A DNA stretch of 51,050 nt, from positions 1 to 51,050 of the forward strand of contig JAFSQE010000016.1 of NCBI GenBank assembly GCA_017446775.1, in the 5' to 3' direction. The notes under the pieces were generated by a model, which did no database searches, was not told the origin of the DNA, and saw only the letters and a program-made list of their open reading frames with translations. Shown here one piece after another: positions 9,268-17,022 of this stretch (its first letter is position 1; every line of letters begins with the position of its first letter). Position numbers and translations under genes: made by a program. The DNA is from Bacteroidales bacterium (GTDB lineage Bacteria > Bacteroidota > Bacteroidia > Bacteroidales > UBA932).

Positions 9268-9810
9268 TTAATTACATCCGCAGTCAGAGCCACATCCTCC
9301 TTCGCCGCAGCCACCGCCCTGGCAGCCGCCACAATTGCGTTTAAGTCCGTTCTTGAGTTCATCTTCGGTAGCATCGCGAACAGAGAGTATCTCGCCGGTG
9401 AAGTGCAGGTCCTTACCTGCCATCTGGTGGTTGAAATCCATTGTCACATGCTGCTCGCCCACCTTAACCACGGTGCCGGGCATCACGCCGCCATCGGCAT
9501 TCATCATCGGAATCACACTCCCTTCAAAAAGAATCTCCTCTGCCAGCTGTCCGTCGCGCATGAAGATGGTCTTGGGCAGGTCAATCACGGCACGGGGGTC
9601 GCGCTCGCCATACCCTTCGGCCGCAGTCAGGCGGAAGTCAAATTTGTCGCCTACGATCTTGTCCTTGATATTAGCTTCGAATTTAGGCAGCAGATGGCCT
9701 ATACCGAAAATAAATTCCAGAGGACGGGAAGCATCGCAGCTGTCCGCAATCTTTCCCTCCACCTCAAGTTCGTATACTAAACTTACTACTTTGTTGTCGC
9801 TGATATTCAT
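9268..9810 (-). CDS. slyD: FKBP-type peptidyl-prolyl isomerase, SlyD-like
   Basis: A protein of 180 residues. The first 150 follow the SlyD plan: a split FKBP domain (FIFGIGHLLPKFE; EGYGERDP) around an insert-in-flap chaperone domain. The C-terminal tail (about 158-180) is mostly Gly and Cys, with six cysteines spaced two to four residues apart and no histidine. SlyD tails bind nickel and other metals; this one is unusual in being purely cysteine based. Likely a cytoplasmic prolyl isomerase, chaperone and metal-binding protein. It is the first gene of a slyD-serB unit with a -7 element at 9833-9840. Confidence 0.9.
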   Translation of the reverse strand: MNISDNKVVSLVYELEVEGKIADSCDASRPLEFIFGIGHLLPKFEANIKDKIVGDKFDFRLTAAEGYGERDPRAVIDLPKTIFMRDGQLAEEILFEGSVIPMMNADGGVMPGTVVKVGEQHVTMDFNHQMAGKDLHFTGEILSVRDATEDELKNGLKRNCGGCQGGGCGEGGCGSDCGCN

Positions 9811-9832
9811 AATTGTTTCATTCTGGTTCGTG

Positions 9833-9840
9833 CAAAGATA
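9833..9840 (-). promoter_or_regulatory. -7 element for slyD-serB
   Basis: Minus strand TATCTTTG, 22 nt before the slyD start at 9810. Confidence 0.6.
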
Positions 9841-9854
9841 GGGAAAAAATAGAA

Positions 9855-9892
9855 ATAAAGAGGCGCGGCCCGTTGCGGCTGCGCCTCTTTAT
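9855..9892 (-). terminator. Rho-independent terminator of hsp20
   Basis: Perfect 12-bp arms (ATAAAGAGGCGC at 9855-9866 and its complement at 9881-9892) enclose a 14-nt GC-rich loop. On the minus strand the stem is followed by a T-rich run, and it begins 20 nt after the hsp20 stop. It lies between hsp20 and the slyD promoter, insulating the two. Confidence 0.88.
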
Positions 9893-9912
9893 CCGTAAGC
9901 ATAGGCATAAGC

Positions 9913-10344
9913 CTATTGTATGTCAATCTGTTTGGTTGCAGCAGGCTGTACAATAACCTCTTTCTTAGGCAGATGAACGTTCAGAACGCCTTTCTCCACC
10001 TTTGCCTCTATCTTGTCACAGTCGACATCGTCTGGAAGCAGCAGGGTCTGCTGGAACTTCTCGTAAGAGAACTCGCGGCGCAGGTAGCGACCCTTCTTCT
10101 TTTCCTCTTTATACTCGGATTTCTTTTCCATGTTGATATGGAGGTAACCCTCGTTATCCACGCGGACATTGAAATCCTCCTTGTCGAGTCCCGGAGCAGC
10201 GAGCTCTACCTCGTACTCTTTTTCATTTTCAATTACATTGATGGCGGGTGCGGTATAATTAGCCCTGGTCATCCAGCTGTTGTCGAAAAAGTCATTGAAA
10301 ATGTCCGGCAACCAACCATCTTGCGTTCTTCTAATAGGTAACAT
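9913..10344 (-). CDS. Small heat-shock protein of the Hsp20/alpha-crystallin family
   Basis: A protein of 143 residues, typical for bacterial Hsp20. The alpha-crystallin domain spans about 35-130 and ends with the conserved GVLNVHLPK strand. The N-terminus (DIFNDFFDN) is the usual aromatic-rich oligomerisation arm. It holds unfolding proteins as an ATP-independent chaperone in the cytoplasm. It is a single-gene unit closed by the hairpin at 9855-9892. The upstream region has no good TAnnTTTG match but contains inverted repeats at 10364-10377 and 10381-10388, which could be part of stress control. Confidence 0.93.
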   Translation of the reverse strand: MLPIRRTQDGWLPDIFNDFFDNSWMTRANYTAPAINVIENEKEYEVELAAPGLDKEDFNVRVDNEGYLHINMEKKSEYKEEKKKGRYLRREFSYEKFQQTLLLPDDVDCDKIEAKVEKGVLNVHLPKKEVIVQPAATKQIDIQ

Positions 10345-10498
10345 AGTTCAAAAACTTTAATCGTTCCGGTTTCGGAAGCCCTCGCGAGCCTTATTCCCGG
10401 GACCCCTTGCGGAGTCGATCATAATATAATCAAACACAATGCCAGCTGCATATAATGGCCATTTTGTCATCTTTTGCTGCCAATATGTCCCCATCAGT
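10345..10498. promoter_or_regulatory. Leader and upstream region of hsp20, up to the 169-bp cassette
   Basis: With the cassette this forms a 329-bp gene-free stretch between the divergent hsp20 and fur-like genes. I see TTCCG-N4-CGGAA at 10364-10377 and the 8-bp palindrome CTCGCGAG at 10381-10388, both within 45 bp of the hsp20 start. A canonical CIRCE element is absent. The rest, from about 10420, is AT-rich and without recognisable genes. Confidence 0.4.
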
Positions 10499-10667
10499 GT
10501 GCAAGGTCTCCAGCAATCCCGGGGATCTTGCACGCTTTGTTTTTATAACGGCCCATATATTTGGGCGTTACCTTTTTGAAGTGTGTAAGGTCTGCCAATT
10601 ATGGGAAGACCTTGCACATTATTCGTGACGGTAGGCTTGCTATATGCCGCCAAAGGAGTATCTTTGC
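10499..10667 (+). repeat. 169-bp hairpin/promoter cassette, copy A
   Basis: The reverse complement of this segment recurs at 18409-18577 with 168 of 169 bases identical; the only difference is C versus T at 10554. Three imperfect hairpins follow one another: 10499-10533 (arms start GTGCAAGG), 10546-10570, and 10583-10617 (right arm ends CCTTGCAC). They are followed by a promoter with TTG at 10637-10639, 19 nt, then TATCTTTG at 10659-10666. The outer arms of hairpins 1 and 3 are inverted copies of one another (GTGCAAGGTCT). Identity stops one base after the -7 element. Here the cassette drives the fur-like gene. Confidence 0.95.
10637..10666 (+). promoter_or_regulatory. Promoter of the fur-like gene
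   Basis: TTG, then exactly 19 nt, then TATCTTTG: a full match to the Bacteroidota housekeeping promoter. Seven nt separate it from the ATG at 10674, so the mRNA is probably leaderless or nearly so. It also rules out the upstream in-frame ATG at 10644, which lies between the two promoter elements. Confidence 0.8.
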
Positions 10668-10673
10668 AACGGT

Positions 10674-11099
10674 ATGGCAGAGCACGACATCATAGATTTG
10701 ATGATGCACCACGGCATCAAGCCCACGGCCAACCGCATTATGATTTGCGGGGCTATGGACAATGCAGGTCGGCCGGTATCCATGGGAGAACTGGAGGCGA
10801 TGCTTGGGAGTGTAGATAAAAGCGTGATATCCCGTACGCTGGCGCTTTTCCGCGAACGGCATCTGGTGCACACCATCCACGGCGGGGGTGATGAGATATG
10901 CTACGAACTCTGCCACAGCCATAGCGAAGGCGAAGACCAGGACACCCACATCCATTTCTGGTGCCGCTGCTGCGGGAAAACATTCTGTCTGGAGAACATT
11001 CCGATTCCGACAGTTTCCCTGCCGACGGGCTACGAAGAGGAGTCCTCGAATTATATGGTTACCGGCCTCTGCCCCGGATGCCGTAAAAAATGCAACTGA
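10674..11099 (+). CDS. Fur-family transcriptional regulator (metal sensing)
   Basis: A protein of 141 residues. The N-terminal half is a winged helix (GIKPTANRIMI, then SVDKSVISRTLALF), the usual Fur DNA-binding pattern. The C-terminal half has a HIHF metal-site segment (His92, His94) and two Cys pairs, Cys97/Cys100 and Cys133/Cys136, that match the structural zinc site of Fur, Zur and PerR. Which metal it senses cannot be read off; the neighbours (zinc/cadmium-type efflux ATPase, FeoAB) suggest iron or zinc. The ATG at 10674 is preferred because the promoter overlaps the longer reading. A palindrome at 11091-11105 straddles its stop codon. Confidence 0.88.
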   Translation: MAEHDIIDLMMHHGIKPTANRIMICGAMDNAGRPVSMGELEAMLGSVDKSVISRTLALFRERHLVHTIHGGGDEICYELCHSHSEGEDQDTHIHFWCRCCGKTFCLENIPIPTVSLPTGYEEESSNYMVTGLCPGCRKKCN

Positions 11100-11115
11100 G
11101 TTGCACGTAGCGTGC
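11091..11115 (+). promoter_or_regulatory. Candidate operator upstream of the P1B ATPase gene
   Basis: TGCAAC-N3-GTTGCA (11091-11105) is a perfect palindrome overlapping the regulator's stop codon, followed by GCACG-N3-CGTGC (11103-11115). Both lie just before the -7 element at 11118. The core TTGCAC also occurs in the arms of the 169-bp cassette, which suggests one regulator for both. No Fur-box consensus is evident, so this is inference. Confidence 0.45.
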
Positions 11116-11117
11116 CA

Positions 11118-11125
11118 TACCTTTG
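11118..11125 (+). promoter_or_regulatory. -7 element for the P1B ATPase gene
   Basis: TACCTTTG, 25 nt before the ATG at 11151, directly downstream of the candidate operator palindromes. Confidence 0.6.
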
Positions 11126-11150
11126 CTTCTGAATCTGAAAGGCAAAAGTT

Positions 11151-13052
11151 ATGGCACACGGACACACCCACGAAGAACATCACCACGAAGGTGGCATTAA
11201 AGAGTCGCTGATTCGCATCATAACTGCGTCGGTGCTGCTTATCGCAGCTGTCTTCATAGAGCACAAATGCAACCTGGCAACCTGGCAGTTGCTGCTCGTA
11301 TATATGGTTCCTTACCTTGTGGCTGGATTTGACTCATTGAAAGAGGCGGCAGAGAGCATTGCCCACTGCGAGGCTATGGACGAGAACTTTCTTATGAGCA
11401 TCGCCACGCTTGGTGCGCTGGGTATCGGATTCCTGCCCGGAGCCGAGGCGCAGTTTACAGAAGCGGTGTTCGTGATGCTCTTTTTCCAGGTCGGGGAACT
11501 CTTCGAGCATATGGCAGAGGGGCGCAGCCGCCGCAGCATTGCCCATCTGATGGATATCCGCCCCGACACCGCCAATCTTGAAAAAGAGGGCGAAGTGGTT
11601 GTGGTAAATCCCGATACCCTTAAAGTCGGCGACATTATCGTTATCAAGCCTGGTGAAAAGGTGCCCGTGGATGGAGTAATCATAGAGGGAACCTCTTCTC
11701 TCGATACTGTAGCTCTCTCTGGCGAGAGCGTTCCCCGCGGCGTGGCAGCCGGCGACGAGATATTCTCCGGCTGCGTAAACCTCAGCGGGGTGCTTCGTGT
11801 CCGTACAAACAAAGAGTTCGGGCAGTCTACCGCCAGCCGCATACTGGATCTGGTGGAGAACGCCGCAGATAACAAGTCCCGCAGCGAAGGCTTCATCACC
11901 CGCTTTGCGAAAGTATACACCCCGATAGTCGTGGCAGCAGCGGTTCTTCTGGCCGTTATTCCGCCCCTGTTTGGCGGCAACTTTGCCACCTGGATATACC
12001 GTGCGCTGATGTTCCTGGTGGTTTCCTGTCCATGCGCGCTGGTAATCAGCGTCCCGCTCAGTTTCTTTGGCGGTATCGGAGGCGCCTCCCGCAAAGGTAT
12101 ACTTGTTAAAGGATCCAACTATCTGGAGGCTCTCTCCAAACTGGACACGGTGGTCTTTGACAAGACCGGCACTCTAACAGAAGGGGTGTTTGAAGTCACC
12201 GCCGTCCATCCCGAGATTATAGAAGATCGCGAACTGCTGCATCTGGCTGCCCATGTAGAGCGCTTCAGCACCCATCCGATTGCCGCATCCCTGCGTGTGG
12301 CTTATCCAGACGAAGCAGATGACTGTACGGTGGAGGATATAGAGGAAATCTCCGGTAAGGGAGTGCGCGCCACCGTAAACGGTCGCACGGTGTGCGTTGG
12401 CAACGACGCCATGATGGAGATGGTTGGTGCCAGGTGGCATCGCTGCAGCAAGACCGGCACCATTGTACATGTTGCGATGGAAGGTGAATATATGGGCCAC
12501 ATCGTTATTTCAGACCGCATCAAGGCCGATTCTGCAGAGGCGGTCCGCAACCTCAAGTCGGCCGGAGTGACACGCACAGTGATGCTGACCGGTGACCAGA
12601 AAGCGGTTGCAAATGCGGTTGCAACCGAGCTCAGGCTGGATGAATTCTATGCCGGGCTGCTACCCGCTGACAAGGTTGCCAAGGTAGAGGAACTCATTGA
12701 CCGGCGCCGCAATGGCCGCACCCTCGCTTTCGTGGGAGACGGCATCAACGACGCGCCTGTGCTGGCACGGGCCGATATCGGGATTGCGATGGGCGCCCTT
12801 GGGAGCGATGCCGCGATAGAGGCAGCTGACGTCGTGCTGATGGACGACAAGCCATCAAAGGTGGCACTGGCGGTAAAAATCGCCCGCCGTACCCTGCTCA
12901 TAGCCCGTGAAAACACGTGGTTCGCCATAGGCATAAAGCTTCTGGTGCTGATACTTGCCGCAGCCGGCATCGCCACCATGTGGATGGCTGTATTCGCTGA
13001 TGTCGGGGTCACAGTGCTGGCGATACTCAACGCCATGCGCGCACTGCGGTAG
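11151..13052 (+). CDS. P1B-type heavy-metal exporting ATPase (Zn/Cd/Pb type)
   Basis: A protein of 633 residues. It has the CPC motif in the transport helix (Cys293, Cys295), the phosphorylation motif DKTGT (Asp337), the ATP-site HP motif (STHPIA) and GDGINDAP. The last helix contains FADVGVTVL, where the Asp aligns with the residue that marks the ZntA subgroup, so Zn, Cd or Pb are the likely substrates. The usual N-terminal CxxC metal-binding domain is missing; in its place is a short His-rich leader (MAHGHTHEEHHH). It pumps metal out across the inner membrane. It sits 51 bp after the Fur-like gene with its own -7 element and a likely operator. Confidence 0.92.
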   Translation: MAHGHTHEEHHHEGGIKESLIRIITASVLLIAAVFIEHKCNLATWQLLLVYMVPYLVAGFDSLKEAAESIAHCEAMDENFLMSIATLGALGIGFLPGAEAQFTEAVFVMLFFQVGELFEHMAEGRSRRSIAHLMDIRPDTANLEKEGEVVVVNPDTLKVGDIIVIKPGEKVPVDGVIIEGTSSLDTVALSGESVPRGVAAGDEIFSGCVNLSGVLRVRTNKEFGQSTASRILDLVENAADNKSRSEGFITRFAKVYTPIVVAAAVLLAVIPPLFGGNFATWIYRALMFLVVSCPCALVISVPLSFFGGIGGASRKGILVKGSNYLEALSKLDTVVFDKTGTLTEGVFEVTAVHPEIIEDRELLHLAAHVERFSTHPIAASLRVAYPDEADDCTVEDIEEISGKGVRATVNGRTVCVGNDAMMEMVGARWHRCSKTGTIVHVAMEGEYMGHIVISDRIKADSAEAVRNLKSAGVTRTVMLTGDQKAVANAVATELRLDEFYAGLLPADKVAKVEELIDRRRNGRTLAFVGDGINDAPVLARADIGIAMGALGSDAAIEAADVVLMDDKPSKVALAVKIARRTLLIARENTWFAIGIKLLVLILAAAGIATMWMAVFADVGVTVLAILNAMRALR

Positions 13053-13063
13053 ATATTTTTGAT

Positions 13064-13071
13064 TATTTTTG
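13064..13071 (+). promoter_or_regulatory. -7 element for feoAB
   Basis: TATTTTTG, 11 nt before the chosen ATG at 13083 and 11 nt after the ATPase stop. The longer reading from 13059 would start upstream of this element. Confidence 0.5.
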
Positions 13072-13082
13072 TACGCCTGATT

Positions 13083-15452
13083 ATGATAGAAGAGAAAATC
13101 CTCACATTAGCTGACATTCCCGAGAAAGGGAGGTGCGTGATAGCCAAGATTCACGGCCATGGAGGTTTCCGCAACAGGATAATGGAGCTGGGTTTTGTAA
13201 AGGGCCAGACGGTTACGGTGCTGAAGAAAGCGCCACTCAAGGATCCTGTGGAGTATGAGATACTGGGCAGCCATATCTCTCTCAGGCACAGCGAAGCGGC
13301 AAACATAGAGGTAGTATCTCTGGATGAAAGCAGTCACCCCGACTTCAACTTTAACGGTACCATAGAAGAGCACGTCGCATCCGAGGTGGAGCAGATCACC
13401 AGGCACATCAGGGTGGCTCTGGTTGGCAATCCCAACTGCGGCAAGACATCGTTCTTCAACTTTGCCACCGGCCTTCACGAAAAGGTGGGCAACTACAGCG
13501 GCGTCACGGTAGAATCCAAGGTGGGGACCTTCTTCCATGGCGGCTATACCATTGATCTTGTTGATTTGCCCGGCACATATTCACTCACGGAGTATTCTCC
13601 GGAAGAGATTTACGTACGCAACTATATCGTAGAGCAGAAGCCCGACGTAGTGCTTAACATAGTGGATGCCGGCAACCTGGAGCGCAACCTGTTTCTGACC
13701 ACCCAGCTGATTGACATGAACCCGCGTATGGTGATGGCGCTCAACATGTACGACGAACTGCTTGCCAGCGGCGACAAGCTGGACCATGAGAGTCTGGCGA
13801 GGATGCTAGGCTTCCCGATTGTCCCGGTTGTGGCACGTACAGGGCAAGGCATAGAAGATGTGCTGGCAAAGATAGTGGAGGTCTACTGCGATACCGCCGG
13901 CAGCAAGCATATCCATATCAACTACGGCGACAATGTAGAAAGAGCCATCCGTCAGATCAAAAAACTGGTGGATGAAAACCAGCAGGTGCGCGACAGTTAT
14001 CATGGCCGATATGTGGCGCTCAAACTGCTGGAGAACGATAGCGTTACTCACGCTATGCTGCGTAAGTATCCTAATTATAAGAATATAAAACAAACCTGTG
14101 ACATGGCCCGCGAAGAGCTCCAAAAGGAGTATCGCGACGACATCACAAGCATCGTCTCGGGCCTGAAATACGGCTTTATCAAGGGAGCGCTCAGCGAAAC
14201 CCTCACCCCGGCAGAAAAGGACAACAAGAAGATAAAATACTCTCTGGACGCAATCCTTACGCATCGCTGGCTGGGAATCCCGATACTGATACTTTTTCTG
14301 TGGCTCATGTTCAAGGCGACCTTCTCGCTGGGGGCATATCCGCAGCAGTGGCTGGAGGCCGGCATCGCCGCACTGGGAAGCTGGGTGGGCAGCATAATGC
14401 CCGACGGGATGCTGCGCGACCTTATCGTAGACGGCATAATCGCCGGCGTCGGCGGGGTACTGGTGTTCCTGCCAAACATCCTGATCCTGTTCCTGTTCAT
14501 ATCGTTCTTCGAAGACAGCGGCTATATGGCCCGCGTGGCTTTTATCGTGGATAAGTTAATGCACCGCATCGGACTGCACGGCAAATCGTTCATCCCGTAT
14601 ATCATCGGCTTCGGCTGCAGCGTTCCGGCAATCATGGCCACCCGCACTTTGGAAAGCCGCAAAGACCGGATCCTCACGATAATCACAATCCCGTTCATGT
14701 CATGCTCTGCACGGCTGCCGGTGTTCCTGCTGTTCGTGTCGGCATTCTTTAAGAAAAATCAAGCGCTGGTTCTTATCGGCCTCTACATTATTGGCGTTCT
14801 GGTAGCGGTGCTAACTTCACTTTTGATGAACAAACTGGTGTTCAAGAACGTCTCCGACCAGTTTGTTATGGAACTGCCGCCGTACCGTTTCCCCACCGCC
14901 CGTAACACCCTGCGCCACATGTGGGACAAGAGTGCGCAGTATCTCAAGAAGATGGGCACGGTGATTCTGGCGGCATCTGTGATTATCTGGGCGCTGGGAT
15001 ACTTCCCACGTGCAAAAGAGGGACAGTGCGAGGCGGAGCACACGGCAAGCTCATACATCGGCCAGATTGGCAAAGCCATCCAGCCGGCATTCGCCCCGCT
15101 TGGTTTCGACTGGAAAATGAGCGTGAGCCTGCTCACCGGCTTCGCAGCGAAAGAGGTGGTGGTCTCATCTCTGGGCGTGCTTTACTCTGCCGACGGCAGT
15201 GAGTTGGGAGAGGCCTCTGTGGGCGGCGCCCTGCAACAGGCGGTTAATGAAGCGGGCGAACCGGTATTTCCGATGCCGGTAGTGTGGTCGTTTCTGATAT
15301 TCGTGCTTCTCTACTTCCCGTGCGTGGCGGCAGTGAGTGCGGTGGCGAAGGAGGCTGGCCGCAAATGGGCCTGGTTTGTGGTTTTCTACACTCTGGCCGT
15401 GGCGTGGATTGCCGCTTTCGGGGTATATCATCTTGCACTCTTACTGGTATGA
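13083..15452 (+). CDS. feoB: FeoA-FeoB fusion, ferrous iron transporter
   Basis: A protein of 789 residues that takes up Fe2+ at the inner membrane. Residues about 1-80 are a FeoA SH3-like domain (RNRIMELGFVKGQTV). The GTPase domain starts near 110 with the P-loop GNPNCGKT (115-122), the G3 motif DLPGTYSL, and a helical spacer to about 400. The rest is the membrane channel with the two Gate repeats. Fusion of FeoA to FeoB is common in Bacteroidales. The ATG at 13083 is preferred to the 24-bp-upstream GTG-like reading because the promoter ends at 13071. The stop overlaps the next start (ATGA). Confidence 0.95.
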   Translation: MIEEKILTLADIPEKGRCVIAKIHGHGGFRNRIMELGFVKGQTVTVLKKAPLKDPVEYEILGSHISLRHSEAANIEVVSLDESSHPDFNFNGTIEEHVASEVEQITRHIRVALVGNPNCGKTSFFNFATGLHEKVGNYSGVTVESKVGTFFHGGYTIDLVDLPGTYSLTEYSPEEIYVRNYIVEQKPDVVLNIVDAGNLERNLFLTTQLIDMNPRMVMALNMYDELLASGDKLDHESLARMLGFPIVPVVARTGQGIEDVLAKIVEVYCDTAGSKHIHINYGDNVERAIRQIKKLVDENQQVRDSYHGRYVALKLLENDSVTHAMLRKYPNYKNIKQTCDMAREELQKEYRDDITSIVSGLKYGFIKGALSETLTPAEKDNKKIKYSLDAILTHRWLGIPILILFLWLMFKATFSLGAYPQQWLEAGIAALGSWVGSIMPDGMLRDLIVDGIIAGVGGVLVFLPNILILFLFISFFEDSGYMARVAFIVDKLMHRIGLHGKSFIPYIIGFGCSVPAIMATRTLESRKDRILTIITIPFMSCSARLPVFLLFVSAFFKKNQALVLIGLYIIGVLVAVLTSLLMNKLVFKNVSDQFVMELPPYRFPTARNTLRHMWDKSAQYLKKMGTVILAASVIIWALGYFPRAKEGQCEAEHTASSYIGQIGKAIQPAFAPLGFDWKMSVSLLTGFAAKEVVVSSLGVLYSADGSELGEASVGGALQQAVNEAGEPVFPMPVVWSFLIFVLLYFPCVAAVSAVAKEAGRKWAWFVVFYTLAVAWIAAFGVYHLALLLV

Positions 15453-15610
15453 TTCAGTCTGTTATAGCATACATTATCATCGCCCTGGCGGTTGCAGCTC
15501 TCGCTTATCTGCTTTTCTTTAAGAAGGGCGGGCAGGGCAACTGCTGCGAGTCCGGTTGCGACGGCTGTCCGTACTGTTCTTCCTGTGACAAAAAGCCCAC
15601 CGACAAATGA
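15449..15610 (+). CDS. FeoB-associated Cys-rich small membrane protein
   Basis: A protein of 53 residues: one N-terminal transmembrane helix (about 5-24), then a KK boundary and a tail with seven cysteines (CC, C, C, C, C, spaced 2-3 residues). Such small proteins regularly follow feoB in Bacteroidota and Firmicutes and are thought to assist iron delivery, though the mechanism is not established. The start overlaps the feoB stop by the ATGA arrangement, which is good evidence of translational coupling. Its own stop overlaps the next start in the same way. Confidence 0.88.
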   Translation: MIQSVIAYIIIALAVAALAYLLFFKKGGQGNCCESGCDGCPYCSSCDKKPTDK

Positions 15611-16308
15611 ATCCCAATGCCGCCATTTTGCGTGAATACGCAGCTCGATACAACGACCCCGTCTATTTCCGGGAAGACCCGATAATCTTTCCCAAACACT
15701 TTGCGGAGCTTTATGCGCGTGGGGAGTGTTCGCTTCACGACGTGGAGATAGCGGCGGTGATTTCGGCGCATCTGGCCTGGGGGCGGCGGGCCATGATTGT
15801 GCGCGACTGCTCCCGGGCGCTGGACGAAATGGGGAACAAGCCGTACGATTATGTAATGCGAGGTGCCTACCGGTGCGACTCCTGCTCTCTGCATCGTACT
15901 GTTATGTGGAGCGAATTTGCCGATATCTGTGCTGCGTTGAAACGTTATTACGAAAACTCCCCGTCTCTGGAACACCTCTCTGCCGATGATTTCCGTACAC
16001 GGATATATTGCCGCAAGAGCGACCCGCGCGCTGCAAACAAAAAGATAAACATGCTTCGCCGCTGGATGGTGCGATGCGACGGCAAAGTCGACCTGGGGCT
16101 GTGGCGCGACTCTTCGCCCGCAGACCTTATCATCCCGCTGGACGTACATGTGCACACAGTTGCCCTTGAGATGGGCCTTACCAGCCGCAAGAGCGCTGAC
16201 CTGACCACTGCCATGGAGATTACATCGGAGCTCTCTGAGATTTTTCCCGGCGACCCATGTCTGGGCGATTTTGCCCTCTTCGGTTATGGCGTAACCAGAA
16301 AATCATAA
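15607..16308 (+). CDS. TIGR02757/DUF2400 family protein
   Basis: A protein of 233 residues with no signal peptide or membrane helix. The opening (YARYNDPVYF-like) and the segment ISAHLAWGRRAMI identify the DUF2400 family, widespread in Bacteroidota, with HhH-like helical character and no assigned function. LGLWRDSSPADLIIPLDVHVH is another conserved stretch. The start is coupled to the preceding Cys-rich gene by ATGA, so it lies in the feoAB transcript, which may be incidental. Function unknown. Confidence 0.82.
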   Translation: MNPNAAILREYAARYNDPVYFREDPIIFPKHFAELYARGECSLHDVEIAAVISAHLAWGRRAMIVRDCSRALDEMGNKPYDYVMRGAYRCDSCSLHRTVMWSEFADICAALKRYYENSPSLEHLSADDFRTRIYCRKSDPRAANKKINMLRRWMVRCDGKVDLGLWRDSSPADLIIPLDVHVHTVALEMGLTSRKSADLTTAMEITSELSEIFPGDPCLGDFALFGYGVTRKS

Positions 16309-16329
16309 CCCCTTAATAATTCTTTTTGC

Positions 16330-16337
16330 TATATTTG
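16330..16337 (+). promoter_or_regulatory. -7 element for the zeta-like kinase gene
   Basis: TATATTTG, followed after one base by an imperfect hairpin (GGATACC/GGTGTCC at 16339-16356) within the 46-nt gap to the start at 16384. Confidence 0.6.
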
Positions 16338-16383
16338 TGGATACCATACGGTGTCCAGCGGGCCATCCTGTGGCAAGGTATCT

Positions 16384-17022
16384 ATGCCAAAGATGTATAT
16401 CATAGCGGGTTGCAACGGTGCGGGTAAAACCACCGCATCGTATACCGTATTGCCGGAGATGTTCGACTGCAAGGAGTTTGTCAATGCCGACGAAATCGCC
16501 AAGCGCCTTTCCCCCAACAAGCCAGAAGTGGCCGCAATCCGCGCCAGCCGCATCATGCTTGAACGGATAAACGAACTCATAGAAAAAGGGTCCGACTTTG
16601 GAGTAGAGACAACGCTTGCTACACGTACGCTGCTGCAGGTCATTGAGCAGGCCAAAGGATACGGGTACGTCATCATGCTGATTTTCTTTTGGCTAAACAT
16701 GCCCGATCTGGCTGTCGAGCGGGTCCGGCTCAGGGTTGCCTCCGGTGGACACGACGTCCCCGAAGCAACTATCCGCCGCCGTTATGTCCAGGGAATCATC
16801 AATCTTTCCAACCGTTACATTCCGGTGGTGGATTTCTGGATGATACTCGACAATTCCGGCACTCCCGCCTCAATGATTGCAGAAGGCGGCAAGGACATCG
16901 TTACCAAGATACATAACAAAAACTTATATAACTTATTGCAAAATTATGAACGAACTGGAGACCCGCCGGGTTCGAAATTGCCTGATGGAGGGGATGGGGC
17001 GGTCGTTTCAAAAGCTGGTTGA
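16384..17022 (+). CDS. Zeta-toxin-family P-loop kinase
   Basis: A protein of 212 residues. Walker A is GCNGAGKTT (9-17), followed by a NADEIA segment and a GVETTLA strand with the pattern of zeta toxins and related chromosomal kinases. Characterised zeta toxins phosphorylate UDP-N-acetylglucosamine and so block wall synthesis; the substrate here is unproven. The ATG at 16384 is chosen because the upstream GTG at 16351 would place 11 residues of low similarity before the first strand. No epsilon-like antitoxin precedes it. Instead its 3' end overlaps, by 77 nt in another frame, the start of a reading frame beginning with an antitoxin-like short domain. Confidence 0.82.
   Translation: MPKMYIIAGCNGAGKTTASYTVLPEMFDCKEFVNADEIAKRLSPNKPEVAAIRASRIMLERINELIEKGSDFGVETTLATRTLLQVIEQAKGYGYVIMLIFFWLNMPDLAVERVRLRVASGGHDVPEATIRRRYVQGIINLSNRYIPVVDFWMILDNSGTPASMIAEGGKDIVTKIHNKNLYNLLQNYERTGDPPGSKLPDGGDGAVVSKAG

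Noticed and set aside
10499-10667. The cassette as a riboswitch or attenuator
   Set aside because: The hairpins lie upstream of the promoter and are not part of the downstream mRNA.
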